A DNA stretch of 64,000 nt, from contig NZ_SJPK01000004.1 of assembly GCF_007859855.1 (NCBI RefSeq), positions 656,256 to 720,255 on the forward strand. Direction: 5' to 3'. Of the stretch, positions 18,595-26,892 are shown piece by piece. This stretch comes from Allorhodopirellula solitaria. Its GTDB lineage: Bacteria; Planctomycetota; Planctomycetia; Pirellulales; Pirellulaceae. The translations under genes were made by a program, and so were the position numbers. Below the pieces are notes generated by a model that was not told where the DNA came from, did no database searches, and saw only the letters and a list, made by a program, of their open reading frames with translations. The stretch's first letter is position 1. Every line of letters begins with the position of its first letter.

Positions 18595-18702
18595 GATGTA
18601 TCCCAATCGGTTCGCTCAACAATGTGTTGGTCGAGTCAACCAGGAATCAGGGTGCCGCACGCCGTGCGAACACCCTCAAGACGAGGCAAGGAGGCCCGCG
18701 TC

Positions 18703-19617
18703 ATGATCGGATATCGAAACGAACACACGATCGCAGCCCCCTGTGAAGTCACGGGCCGCGGGTATTGGAGCGGACAGGAAGTCCGGCTTCGTTTTCAGCC
18801 TGCACCCGCTGGGACGGGCATTGTGTTTGTACGCAGTGATCTTAGCGGCACGCCTCAGTGCCCGGCGCGAATCGAATATGCCGATAGTATTCAGTTTCGT
18901 ACCAACCTGGAAAGTGGCGCCGCGCGATTCAGTATGGTCGAGCACGTCATGGCCGCGCTCGCTGGGTTGGAAGTTGATAACTGCTATGTCGAATCGGACG
19001 CTGAGGAAATGCCTGGGCTCGACGGTAGCAGTCAAGCCTATGTTGTCGCCATTGAGTCAGCTGGCCTGGTGATTCAAGGGGCACCGAAGCGGCAATGTGT
19101 CATTGAACGGCCCATGACGATTCAGCTCGGTGAAGCAACGATCGAAGTCATCCCGAACCAAAACGGGGTCGCATCCTACGGATACCAGTTGGCATACGAA
19201 CAGGTCAGCGAGATTCGAGACCAGAGCTTCGAATTCGAACTTAACCCCCGGCAATTTGTACGGCAGGTGGCCTCCGCTCGCACCTTCGTCACGCTCGATC
19301 AAGCGGAACAGCTTCGCTCGTCGGGCGTTGCCCAGCACGTCTCCAACCAAGAACTGCTCGTCATCGGCCCTCAGGGGCCAGTCGAGAACCGGTATCGATT
19401 TGGCAACGAGTGCGCCCGTCACAAGACACTCGACATGGTCGGTGATCTTGCGCTGGTCGGAGTGGATTTCGTGGGCCAGTTTCGGTCCGACCGCGGAGGG
19501 CACCGTCTCAACGGAATGCTCGCCAATCATCTCTCGCAGATGATCGACGAGGAGAAACCGTCGAGTGATTCGGCGATGAAAAGCTCAAACGGCCATCGTG
19601 TCGACAAAGCAGCCTGA
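18703..19617 (+). CDS. lpxC: UDP-3-O-acyl-N-acetylglucosamine deacetylase
   Basis: The ATG at 18703 is chosen because AAGGAGG lies at 18688-18694; the frame is open further upstream, but this start gives 304 residues, equal to the usual length. LpxC is the committed zinc deacetylase of lipid A synthesis. All three zinc ligands are present: H81 in MVEHVMAAL, H240 and D244 in RHKTLDMVGDL; the catalytic histidine H267 sits in GHRLNG. It is 86 bp before lpxA on the same strand, so this planctomycete encodes the first lipid A steps. Confidence 0.95.
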   Translation: MIGYRNEHTIAAPCEVTGRGYWSGQEVRLRFQPAPAGTGIVFVRSDLSGTPQCPARIEYADSIQFRTNLESGAARFSMVEHVMAALAGLEVDNCYVESDAEEMPGLDGSSQAYVVAIESAGLVIQGAPKRQCVIERPMTIQLGEATIEVIPNQNGVASYGYQLAYEQVSEIRDQSFEFELNPRQFVRQVASARTFVTLDQAEQLRSSGVAQHVSNQELLVIGPQGPVENRYRFGNECARHKTLDMVGDLALVGVDFVGQFRSDRGGHRLNGMLANHLSQMIDEEKPSSDSAMKSSNGHRVDKAA

Positions 19618-19703
19618 ACCGAACCCTGCCGCACTGCCTATCTCATTCAACTTAGATAATCTCTCTTGAACTCTCACTTCTTCCTCTCCGAAGGATCTTC
19701 CCG

Positions 19704-20513
19704 ATGAGTGTCGTGATCGCTCCCACCGCCGTAGTCGATCCCAAAGCAAAGTTGGGAAAAGATGTTCGTGTCGGACACTTCTGCGTCATCGGACCGGATG
19801 TCACGATCGGCGATCGCTGTCGCATTGAGGACCACGTTAGCATCACGGGTCTGACGCGGATCGGTAATGACAATCAGGTCTTCTCGCACTGCTCTATCGG
19901 ATCGCATCCTCAGGACGTGAGCTACCGATCCGCTCCCACACGGGTGGAGATTGGCGATGGGAACGTCTTTCGCGAACAGGTCACCATCAATCGCGCGAGC
20001 GAGAAAGAGGATGGGATTACGCGAGTTGGTAATCAGAACTATCTGATGACAGGCACCCATATCGCGCACGATTGTTCGATCGGAAACCGCATTGTTCTTG
20101 CCAATAACTGCATGATTGGTGGGCACGCTCATATTCACGATGACGTCACGATCGCCGGCGGTGCTGGGATTCATCAATTTGTATCGATCGGAACCTTGGC
20201 GTTCGTCGGTGCCATGAGCCGGATTCTGCAGGACGTTCCCCCATACGTGATCATCGAGGGCTACGACGCCAAGCCCCGCTGTATCAATACGGTCGGCTTG
20301 AAACGCCATGACTACACGTCGGAGGATATCGCGGTGTTGACACAAGCATTCCGATTGCTGTACCGGCAACGCATTGGTATTGAGCCATCACGCGTTGAGA
20401 TGTTCAAGACAGGTCCCATTCGGCCAGTCCTCCGGCACCTCTTCGATTGTTTAGAAACCACCAGTGGTGGTCGGGCCGGACGTGGCCGGGACCGCCGAAA
20501 GAAAGCAGCATGA
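19704..20513 (+). CDS. lpxA: UDP-N-acetylglucosamine acyltransferase
   Basis: 269 residues of left-handed beta-helix hexapeptide repeats ([I/V]G-type turns throughout) with the catalytic histidine H122 in THIAHDCSIGN, equivalent to H125 of E. coli LpxA. It transfers a 3-hydroxyacyl chain from ACP to UDP-GlcNAc, the first step of lipid A synthesis. The C-terminal helical region ends in a basic tail (GRAGRGRDRRKKAA) not typical of the family. AAGGA lies 8 bases before the ATG. The stop overlaps the start of the next oxidoreductase gene by ATGA. Confidence 0.95.
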   Translation: MSVVIAPTAVVDPKAKLGKDVRVGHFCVIGPDVTIGDRCRIEDHVSITGLTRIGNDNQVFSHCSIGSHPQDVSYRSAPTRVEIGDGNVFREQVTINRASEKEDGITRVGNQNYLMTGTHIAHDCSIGNRIVLANNCMIGGHAHIHDDVTIAGGAGIHQFVSIGTLAFVGAMSRILQDVPPYVIIEGYDAKPRCINTVGLKRHDYTSEDIAVLTQAFRLLYRQRIGIEPSRVEMFKTGPIRPVLRHLFDCLETTSGGRAGRGRDRRKKAA

Positions 20514-21613
20514 GCCGTGAACTACGTGTCGCCGTCATCGGCGGCGGACACCTTGGACGAATCCACGCCAAACTCCTTGCTCAGGTTGACGGAGCTCGGC
20601 TCGTTGCGATCTGCGATCCCGACCTCGACGCCGGGCAAACAATCGCGTCGGCGCGCTCCACCGATGACTGCCCGGTCACGGCCTATGCGGACTACCGCGA
20701 CTGCGTGGAATCCATCGATGCTGCGATCATTGCTGCGCCAACCCATTATCACGCTCAAATTTCTACGACGCTGCTCAAAGCGGGCAAGCATCTGTTCGTT
20801 GAAAAACCGCTTAGCCATGATGCCGATGATGCACGCCGGCTAGCAATGCTCGCGTCGACGAGACGCCTTGTCTTGCAGGTCGGCCACGTCGAGCGATTCA
20901 ACCCAGCCTTCACTGCGCTGAATGACTTTGGCGTCGATGTCAAGTATGTCGAGGCCACACGCGCATCTCGATTTCCCGGCCGTTGTCTTGACGTCGGTGT
21001 CGTCATGGACCTCATGATCCATGACCTCGATCTGATTCTGTCCTTGACCAACGCACCGGTCCGGTCGATCGCCGCCAGCGGTCTGTCGGTGGTCTCGGAT
21101 CACGAGGACATCGCCGAGGCGCGCATTGAGTTTCAATGCGGGCTCGTCGCAAACGTGAAGGCGTCTCGAATCAGTCCGTTACCAGCTCGGGACATGGTTC
21201 TGTATAGTCCTGCTGGGTTTGCACAAATTGACTTTGGTAAACCAGCCTTGACCACAGTGCGTTCGAGCGATTCTTTGTCACGCCGCGAGTTCGCGCTCGA
21301 TGCTGAGACGGAAAATCCGCTGAAGTACGCTGATACACTGTTCGACGAGCACCTGCAGTGCGCCGTCGAGGAACTCGAGCCTCGCAATGCGATTCTCGAC
21401 GAGCTGCATGATTTCGTGATCAGCGTGCAGTGCGGCGGCGTACCTGTCGTCGATGGTGCGGCCGGTGCTCGGGCCGTCGCTGTTGCCGAATCCGTCCTCA
21501 ATGTGATCGAGGAACGAGCCTGGTACGCGTTCCCGAATTCCCGCGAAGTAGGGGCCTCAGCGTTCCCTCGCCGCAGAATCGAGCAAGACCACGGCGCCCG
21601 CCGAGCGGCTTAA
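20510..21613 (+). CDS. Gfo/Idh/MocA-family oxidoreductase coupled to lpxA
   Basis: The ATG at 20510 overlaps the lpxA stop (ATGA), giving 367 residues. An N-terminal Rossmann fold (VAVIGGGHLGRIHA) binds NAD(P), VEKPL (about 97-101) contains the family's catalytic lysine, and GHVERFNPAF follows. Overlap with lpxA strongly suggests a role in lipid A or a related UDP-sugar. A known precedent is GnnA, which oxidises UDP-GlcNAc at C3 before transamination by GnnB in bacteria with amide-linked lipid A acyl chains. No GnnB-like gene is adjacent, so GnnA activity is inference only. Confidence 0.82.
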   Translation: MSRELRVAVIGGGHLGRIHAKLLAQVDGARLVAICDPDLDAGQTIASARSTDDCPVTAYADYRDCVESIDAAIIAAPTHYHAQISTTLLKAGKHLFVEKPLSHDADDARRLAMLASTRRLVLQVGHVERFNPAFTALNDFGVDVKYVEATRASRFPGRCLDVGVVMDLMIHDLDLILSLTNAPVRSIAASGLSVVSDHEDIAEARIEFQCGLVANVKASRISPLPARDMVLYSPAGFAQIDFGKPALTTVRSSDSLSRREFALDAETENPLKYADTLFDEHLQCAVEELEPRNAILDELHDFVISVQCGGVPVVDGAAGARAVAVAESVLNVIEERAWYAFPNSREVGASAFPRRRIEQDHGARRAA

Positions 21614-21647
21614 GCAGGACAGACAAAGCCCACGACTTCTTAGCCGG

Positions 21648-21679
21648 GCGGGTAGAGTAATCGTCTCACCACTACCCGC
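21648..21679. terminator. Stem-loop between convergent genes
   Basis: GCGGGTAG (21648-21655) pairs with CTACCCGC (21672-21679), in the 87-bp gap between the plus-strand oxidoreductase and the minus-strand DUF1559 gene. Its symmetry and position suit a bidirectional terminator, though T-tracts are absent. Confidence 0.45.
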
Positions 21680-21700
21680 TCGACTCTGCGCGACGCGTCC

Positions 21701-23365
21701 TCAAGGGAAATCGATCACTTCCCTGCCGGCACGCGTCAAAATTGCTGTGAGCAGCTCGGGGTCGATGTTTTCGGTGAAGAACTTCACCGCCCCATCCCCC
21801 ATCAGAACATAAAAACCGCCGCGTTCTGCGCTGCCAAGGTGATCGAGTGGATTGTCCAGATCGATCTCGAGGTCTTCCGGCTTCGACCACACCACTGCCT
21901 GCTCAGGATTGACCTGTAGAACCAACGCAGTGTTACTCAAGCCATCAAGAATGTCGCGGAACGCGGTTTTCTCCAGGGGACGCATCCCGATTTCATCGCC
22001 CACGACTGCTTGAATGATCGTTTCGCTGGCGGCTAGATTCACATTCGGCGAGTCGTAGAAGACAGGCATCTCCTTTGCGAGCGGCAGGTTGTGTTCGCTG
22101 TCCCACGGTTCGTCGAGGTGGAACTTCTGGTACAGCGCCTGCTCCTCGATGAACGGCAGGATTGCTACCCGCCAGCTCAACAGTGGCTTGCCCTCCTTGT
22201 CCGTAATGGCAGATGGTGGCAAGCGATTGTAGGCCGAGTGATAGTTGTGAAGCGCCAGACCAACTTGTTTGAGGTTGTTTGACGTGCCCATCCGACGGGC
22301 TGCGGTCCGAGCTGCTTGAACCGCAGGCAGCAGGAGTCCGACCAACACGCCCGTTGTCGCAATACTCGCCTGGGACTCGGTTTCGATCGAGACTTCGTCT
22401 GCGTCGAGGTGCGGCTGCAGTGCCTCGGTAATCATGTCCGCCATCCGGTTGGCGTACTCGTTCGTTGCCTCGCGCATCGCATCGGATTCACCTGATCCGG
22501 CCAGACTGCGATTGATCTCAGCAATCCCCAGCGTTCGTGCCGCCGCAATCGAATCGATCAAGATGGACTGGATCCGCTGCGCCGCAACCTCATCGGTGCC
22601 GACGAGTGCCACGCGGAGACTGCCGACATCGTCGCGCAGATCCATCTGCACTTTGATCGCCTCGGTGAGGCCAGGGATCTGTGTGAGTGCCTGCAAATCT
22701 GGCGCGAGATTGCCCGCACTCTGCGCCGCCACCTGACTGACCATGGGACGAACTTGATCCAACAGAACTGCGATCTTCACGCCTGAATCGGCAGCCATCG
22801 ATTGCAGAAGCGTAGGCAGTTTTCCCGTGCCGTTCTCCGCGTCAAGCATTTTTTGCAGCATGTTGGCGGTGCCGTAGAAGATTGTTTCCTCATCGACTCT
22901 CGCGATCACTGCCCCGGGGGGGCCCTCGACGGGATAGCACTCGTGAGAGTCGATCTGCACGGTTTCGTCACGGGCATGCACGCCCTCTCGGATCAAGGCA
23001 AAGTCCACGTCACCGGTGACTTGGATGATCGCTCCCACTGCCGGTTGCATCGTCGCGGGATCGAGCGATACGACGACTTTGATCTCTCCGATATCGTACG
23101 GATCGATGCCAAATTGCTCCTTCATTTGAACGCGCATGATCTCGATAGGAAACATCTCCAACATCGAGCTTTGCAGCCATTCAGTGGGCGAGACGATCGC
23201 GGCTGCCATCGCATCGTCGGGGATGTACCGGGTGGCTGCGGTTGGTTGCAAATCGGCAGGGCCATCGGCTGCTGTTGCCTGGCCGCCAACGCCACCGGGC
23301 AACAAGCATGTCAGCCACAATCCAACCAGCAATGGGAGCATCGAGGTTCGTAAACGCGTCATCAT
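21701..23365 (-). CDS. Planctomycete DUF1559-type exported protein
   Basis: 554 residues from ATG 23365 ([13 protein letters not shown]), with a signal peptide ending near ATAAD. The first 330 residues are unrecognised (two repeats of an alpha/beta type, residues ~60-320). Residues from about 335 on carry [16 protein letters not shown], then [22 protein letters not shown] and the closing [14 protein letters not shown], the defining elements of DUF1559 (SBP_bac_10), a pseudopilin-like family hugely expanded in planctomycetes. The usual N-terminal prepilin helix is replaced here by the extra domain, with its [11 protein letters not shown] helix internal. Function unknown. Confidence 0.85.
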   Translation of the reverse strand: MMTRLRTSMLPLLVGLWLTCLLPGGVGGQATAADGPADLQPTAATRYIPDDAMAAAIVSPTEWLQSSMLEMFPIEIMRVQMKEQFGIDPYDIGEIKVVVSLDPATMQPAVGAIIQVTGDVDFALIREGVHARDETVQIDSHECYPVEGPPGAVIARVDEETIFYGTANMLQKMLDAENGTGKLPTLLQSMAADSGVKIAVLLDQVRPMVSQVAAQSAGNLAPDLQALTQIPGLTEAIKVQMDLRDDVGSLRVALVGTDEVAAQRIQSILIDSIAAARTLGIAEINRSLAGSGESDAMREATNEYANRMADMITEALQPHLDADEVSIETESQASIATTGVLVGLLLPAVQAARTAARRMGTSNNLKQVGLALHNYHSAYNRLPPSAITDKEGKPLLSWRVAILPFIEEQALYQKFHLDEPWDSEHNLPLAKEMPVFYDSPNVNLAASETIIQAVVGDEIGMRPLEKTAFRDILDGLSNTALVLQVNPEQAVVWSKPEDLEIDLDNPLDHLGSAERGGFYVLMGDGAVKFFTENIDPELLTAILTRAGREVIDFP

Positions 23366-23583
23366 CTGATCCGTCGAAGTTAGGAACTGAATAGAAAAGA
23401 GGAGCGGGGAATCCGAGCCCCCCTGTGAGATGCAGTTTAGCAAATCCGCAGGCGTCCGTTGGCGAACCGCTTCTCATTGACTGGCACCCGCTATGGAATC
23501 ACAGTCGTAGCACAGCACGAGTCATGGGTCGGCTACCATGGTGGCATCCAGCTCGCATCGATGCATCTCACCAAGGAAAAACC

Positions 23584-24444
23584 ATGCCCATTTCACGCCG
23601 CCAGTTCTGTTCCACGATCGGAGCAGGCCTTGCTCTGGCCAACCACACCTTGATTGCCGCGGATTCGCAAAGTCCGCCGCTGCGGGTCATCGCGTACAAC
23701 ATCTTCGGCCTCAGGGGCTGGCCCCATGATCGACCACGCGCTCAACAAGCCGTCACTCAACGCCAGATGGCGCGGCGACTGGCCATGGAACTCGCCCTGC
23801 ATCAGCCGGACATCGTCAACTTCTCGGAATCACCGCGGGAGGAATTGACGAAGGAAGTTGCTGAGATCCTGGGGATGAATCATGTTCGATTCCCCAGCGG
23901 CGGTAATTGGCCCGGCACGTTGCTGAGCAAAACGCAAGTGAACGAGTCACAGAACGTCCCTGTCCAAGGCGGGCGGCCCAAGGAACTGTTCACTCGGCAC
24001 TGGGGGAGGGCCACCATCACCTTGCCGGGAGAGGAGAACCTGATCGTACATTCGGCCCACCTCTACCCGACCAGGGAGCCTACGGTTCGCCTGAAGGAAA
24101 TTCGTGCGATGATCGAATCGATGAAACCCGACATCGATGCCGGCCGGTCGATGCTCTTGATCGGTGATCTCAATCACGGGCCCGATACCGAGGAGTACCG
24201 GCTCTGGATGGACGCCGGTTGGGTTGATACTTTCTCGGCTGCCGGCGAAGGCGATGGACTCACGTTCCTAGCGGACGTACCCGATCGACGGATCGATTAC
24301 ATCATGGCCTGTGGCCCCATCGCAGATCGAGTGCTCGAATCGAAGCCGCTGTTCGAAGGGAATTTCCGGCTGAACGTCGACGACGCCACGTCGTTTGCCT
24401 TGAGCGACCACCTGCCGCAGGCGGCTGTGTTTGCAGGAAAATAG
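23584..24444 (+). CDS. Tat-exported endonuclease/exonuclease/phosphatase-fold protein
   Basis: 286 residues from ATG 23584. A twin-arginine signal (ISRRQFCSTIGAGLALA) is followed by the EEP fold: RVIAYNIFG, the metal-binding Glu in IVNFSES, HSAHLYPT, LLIGDLNHGPDTEEY (metal and phosphate binding) and the C-terminal SDHLPQ with the catalytic His. Enzymes of this fold cleave phosphodiesters or phosphomonoesters; the substrate of this exported form is unknown. It sits alone between two minus-strand genes. Confidence 0.85.
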   Translation: MPISRRQFCSTIGAGLALANHTLIAADSQSPPLRVIAYNIFGLRGWPHDRPRAQQAVTQRQMARRLAMELALHQPDIVNFSESPREELTKEVAEILGMNHVRFPSGGNWPGTLLSKTQVNESQNVPVQGGRPKELFTRHWGRATITLPGEENLIVHSAHLYPTREPTVRLKEIRAMIESMKPDIDAGRSMLLIGDLNHGPDTEEYRLWMDAGWVDTFSAAGEGDGLTFLADVPDRRIDYIMACGPIADRVLESKPLFEGNFRLNVDDATSFALSDHLPQAAVFAGK

Positions 24445-24519
24445 GATTTCGCTCGCCGACGACTTGCTTATTTCGACGCGAATGAATCGAGTTTCTGTCG
24501 TGGCGAACAAATTGCGCTG

Positions 24520-25743
24520 TTAGCGCCAAGTAATCTTGGCTTGCTGGCTTTCCGTATTGACCCAAACGCGAGCGTGCTCAAATTCACGGGTGAACTCCCA
24601 CCCGTCCGGGGTCGTTCGCTGGTACGATCCCTCGGGAGCTCCCAGCGGCTTGTGCAACTCGGGGAAGTCATGCAGTGCCCCGGATGACAGAGTCCAACCC
24701 CACCCATATTGAAAATAGGAGTACGGTTGCGCACCTATCAGGTAACAAGCGAGATAAAACTCCAGTCGGTCTTTCGCCAATGTGGCCAGCGTTTCAGTTC
24801 GATCGCGATTTCCACCTCGCTGATCGTCCTTCTCAGCCATGCTGCGGTCGGCTTCGACTCCGATCCGAAAAATCGACATCTTCCCAGCTTTCGCGATCCG
24901 CAGCATGTCGTTCCAGTCTCGCAGCAGAGCCTCTTTGCTTAGCAGGTCAGCTTTGTAGTGCTCAAACATGATGGCATCCACTGCCGGGAAAACGTCCTTG
25001 GCACTCTTCTGATGAACGTTGTTGCCAAGCAGAATCTTGTCGGGGCCCAATCTCTTCTTGAGCGCGGCCATCATGTCACCCATGGCCTTTTCAACCTCTT
25101 CGCGTCTGTCTTGGCGAAGCCAAACGAAGCCATGCATCTGGTCGATGAAAGCCCCATCACAACCGGACTCAGCGACACCCTTGGCGACGGTGTCTACCCA
25201 CCATTTGCGCAGATCAGGGTTGAGTACGTCGAAGAAGAAGACATTGCGGCGATGGGCCAGTTCACCAGTCTCGGGGTCAACGATGAGAAACGACTTCAGT
25301 TCCGGGTGGTCGTCGATTTTGCTGCGCCGAAACATTTGGTTGTATGAGGTGAACGGCCAAGCATAAGCCGAGTTGAAATAGAACAGCACCTTCATCTCGG
25401 GCTTGATCTTTTTAAAGGCGGCAGCCTCGTGCTTGGCCCCCAGCTCGGCGAAGCCGAGTTGCCTAGATCCATGTGATTTCTCGATACAGAGAAAGTCTGT
25501 CTTCGCGGCGATCGACTTGACTTCACCGGGCTGCAAAACTCGCCTCGTATCGCCAAACATGAAGTACTGCGGCGTCACGTCCCAACTGAACTTGGGGAAA
25601 AAATCTTTCTTCTCAAAACGACTGCCATCGCTGATGGTCAATGGGGACGGGGTATCTTCGTCCTGCGCCACAAGTGCGGGAGGCAGGCAAAGAAACATCC
25701 AGGATGCCAAGGCAAACGCATATTTTGTGTATCTGTTCTTCAT
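24520..25743 (-). CDS. Exported glycoside-hydrolase-like TIM barrel protein (GHL15-like)
   Basis: 407 residues with a signal peptide (FALASWMFLCLPPALVAQ). The barrel contains VLFYFNSAYAWPF, a GCDGAFIDQMHGF strand with an acidic residue at the expected catalytic site, and AVDAIMFEH; the C terminus ends in a beta segment (ARVWVNTESQQAKITW). This resembles the putative glycoside hydrolase groups GHL15/GH114-like, recalled but not searched. The likely role is cleavage of a polysaccharide or nutrient glycan in the periplasm. No carbohydrate-binding module is seen. Confidence 0.62.
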   Translation of the reverse strand: MKNRYTKYAFALASWMFLCLPPALVAQDEDTPSPLTISDGSRFEKKDFFPKFSWDVTPQYFMFGDTRRVLQPGEVKSIAAKTDFLCIEKSHGSRQLGFAELGAKHEAAAFKKIKPEMKVLFYFNSAYAWPFTSYNQMFRRSKIDDHPELKSFLIVDPETGELAHRRNVFFFDVLNPDLRKWWVDTVAKGVAESGCDGAFIDQMHGFVWLRQDRREEVEKAMGDMMAALKKRLGPDKILLGNNVHQKSAKDVFPAVDAIMFEHYKADLLSKEALLRDWNDMLRIAKAGKMSIFRIGVEADRSMAEKDDQRGGNRDRTETLATLAKDRLEFYLACYLIGAQPYSYFQYGWGWTLSSGALHDFPELHKPLGAPEGSYQRTTPDGWEFTREFEHARVWVNTESQQAKITWR

Positions 25744-25870
25744 AGCAAATCCTCAATTGAGTCGGCTTAAAACACCACTGAGTTCCCCTCGCCCAGATTC
25801 TATTCTTTCCACCCTCGCTTCGATACAACCCACGGATACACCGTAGGTGGACTGTTCAATCCCCAGGAGT

Positions 25871-25957
25871 ATCCCGTCAGGGATGATAGAAAATAGCCGG
25901 CGGTTTGAGCGCAAGCGAACACCACCGGATACGTCTTCAACGCCTTCGGCGTAGCCA
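25871..25957. repeat. Cluster of short hairpins next to hairpin-array repeat A
   Basis: Three stems in a row: ATCCC/GGGAT (25871-25875 with 25880-25884), CCGGCGGT/ACCACCGG with one mismatch (25897-25904 with 25921-25928; its interior contains GCGCAAGCG), and ACGCC/GGCGT around a TTC loop near 25940-25952. They directly precede the larger repeat and probably belong to the same family of structured dispersed DNA. Confidence 0.55.
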
Positions 25958-25994
25958 GACTTGCGGGGCTCAACAGCTCGTCGCCTCCTGTTGA

Positions 25995-26235
25995 TTACCC
26001 ACAAGTTTGCTCCCCCGTGTGCTTGTCACACGGGAAGCGACGTTTTTAAACTAGAAAATCGCGGCATCGACACCCGTTCCCCTGTCAGCTTGTCTGACAG
26101 GAAACCAAGTCGATCAACTTTGCTGTCATGCGGGGCAAGCCCGCATGGGAGCGGGGTGAATGCTCCATCGTTATCTAATCACAAAACGGTGATTCCTGTC
26201 AGACAAGCTGACAGGGGATCTGGTTTTGTGGGTAA
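25995..26235. repeat. Hairpin-array repeat, full copy A (241 bp)
   Basis: The ends are inverted: TTACCCACAA (25995-26004) and TTGTGGGTAA (26226-26235). Inside are four perfect stems of exactly 8 bp with 5-base loops: CCCGTGTG loop CTTGT (26014-26034), CCTGTCAG loop CTTGT (26081-26101), CATGCGGG loop GCAAG (26127-26147), CCTGTCAG loop ACAAG (26195-26215). The second and fourth hairpins are complements of each other. Smaller stems GGAGC/GCTCC (26148-26166) and AATCAC/GTGATT (26177-26194) fill the gaps. A 14-base direct repeat CAGCTCGTCGCCTC flanks the element (25974-25987 and 26240-26253). A second copy lies at 49555-49795. It looks like a non-autonomous element; no transposase is inside. Confidence 0.85.
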
Positions 26236-26285
26236 TGACCAGCTCGTCGCCTCGTCCACTGCGACAGAAATTGATCACGCGTTGA

Positions 26286-26828
26286 TTAGTGCCCGTGCGC
26301 TACCTCAGCAAAGTCACCCGAGTATGGTGTGCCGTCGATCACGCCCGTGATCGTGCCAGCGTACTCTTGCACGACACCGAGCTTCTCGTGGTTACCGACA
26401 AACCGGGACGCAGATCCCTCCGGGTCCCCTTCCTGGGGAACCGCTGAGAGGGTGACCTGCATCTCGGGATCGGTGATGCTCAATTGAATCTCCTCGGCTG
26501 CAATCGGCGTCGGCGTTTTCTCATCGCCGCCAAGCACATAGACGGTACCTTCCTGCTCGTCATGATCGACAGTGAATTCGACATGATATTTTCCGCCGCC
26601 CCAATCTGCTATCGTTCCATCATGGGGTCCGGCGCCGTGAGCATGGCCTTCCACGCTATGGTCGTGGCCTTCCTCGCCATCGGCGTGTTCGTGCCCGTGA
26701 TCATCAGAGGACGCGGTTGCGGAGGACTCAGAGCCTGCCGTTGACGTATCATTCTTCCCTTGGCAGCCAATCAAGCCAACCAAACATACGACGCTCATCA
26801 GTGCGAAAAACGGTTGTAATCTCTTCAT
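26286..26828 (-). CDS. His-rich lipoprotein of a metal efflux locus
   Basis: ATG 26828 (MKRLQPFFALM) with GGAGAAG just upstream gives 180 residues; the signal ends in a lipobox LIGC, so it is a lipoprotein. Residues ~45-75 hold a His/Asp/Glu-rich segment (HGHEHADGEEGHDH) suited to binding Zn2+, Co2+, Ni2+ or Cu2+; the rest is a small beta domain (GGKYHVEFTVDHDEQEG). It lies 64 bp after the CusA/CzcA-type pump gene on the same strand and is likely a periplasmic metal buffer or sensor for the pump. Confidence 0.8.
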   Translation of the reverse strand: MKRLQPFFALMSVVCLVGLIGCQGKNDTSTAGSESSATASSDDHGHEHADGEEGHDHSVEGHAHGAGPHDGTIADWGGGKYHVEFTVDHDEQEGTVYVLGGDEKTPTPIAAEEIQLSITDPEMQVTLSAVPQEGDPEGSASRFVGNHEKLGVVQEYAGTITGVIDGTPYSGDFAEVAHGH

Positions 26829-26892
26829 CAAACTTCTCCATCGAAACGTGTGTGTGGCACAGACCACCGTGGCCTGCAACCATTGCATCCAC

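Larger units (their letters stand above)
25744..26285. other. Gene-free region made mostly of hairpin repeats
   Basis: The 542 bases between the glycoside-hydrolase-like gene and the His-rich lipoprotein gene contain no supported gene. Most of it is structured repeat DNA, described in the two following entries. Open frames that run through it are by-products of the repeat. Confidence 0.7.

Noticed and set aside
25995..26235. CRISPR array
   Set aside because: The repeats here are hairpins of differing sequence with no regular direct-repeat/spacer pattern and no cas genes in the window.
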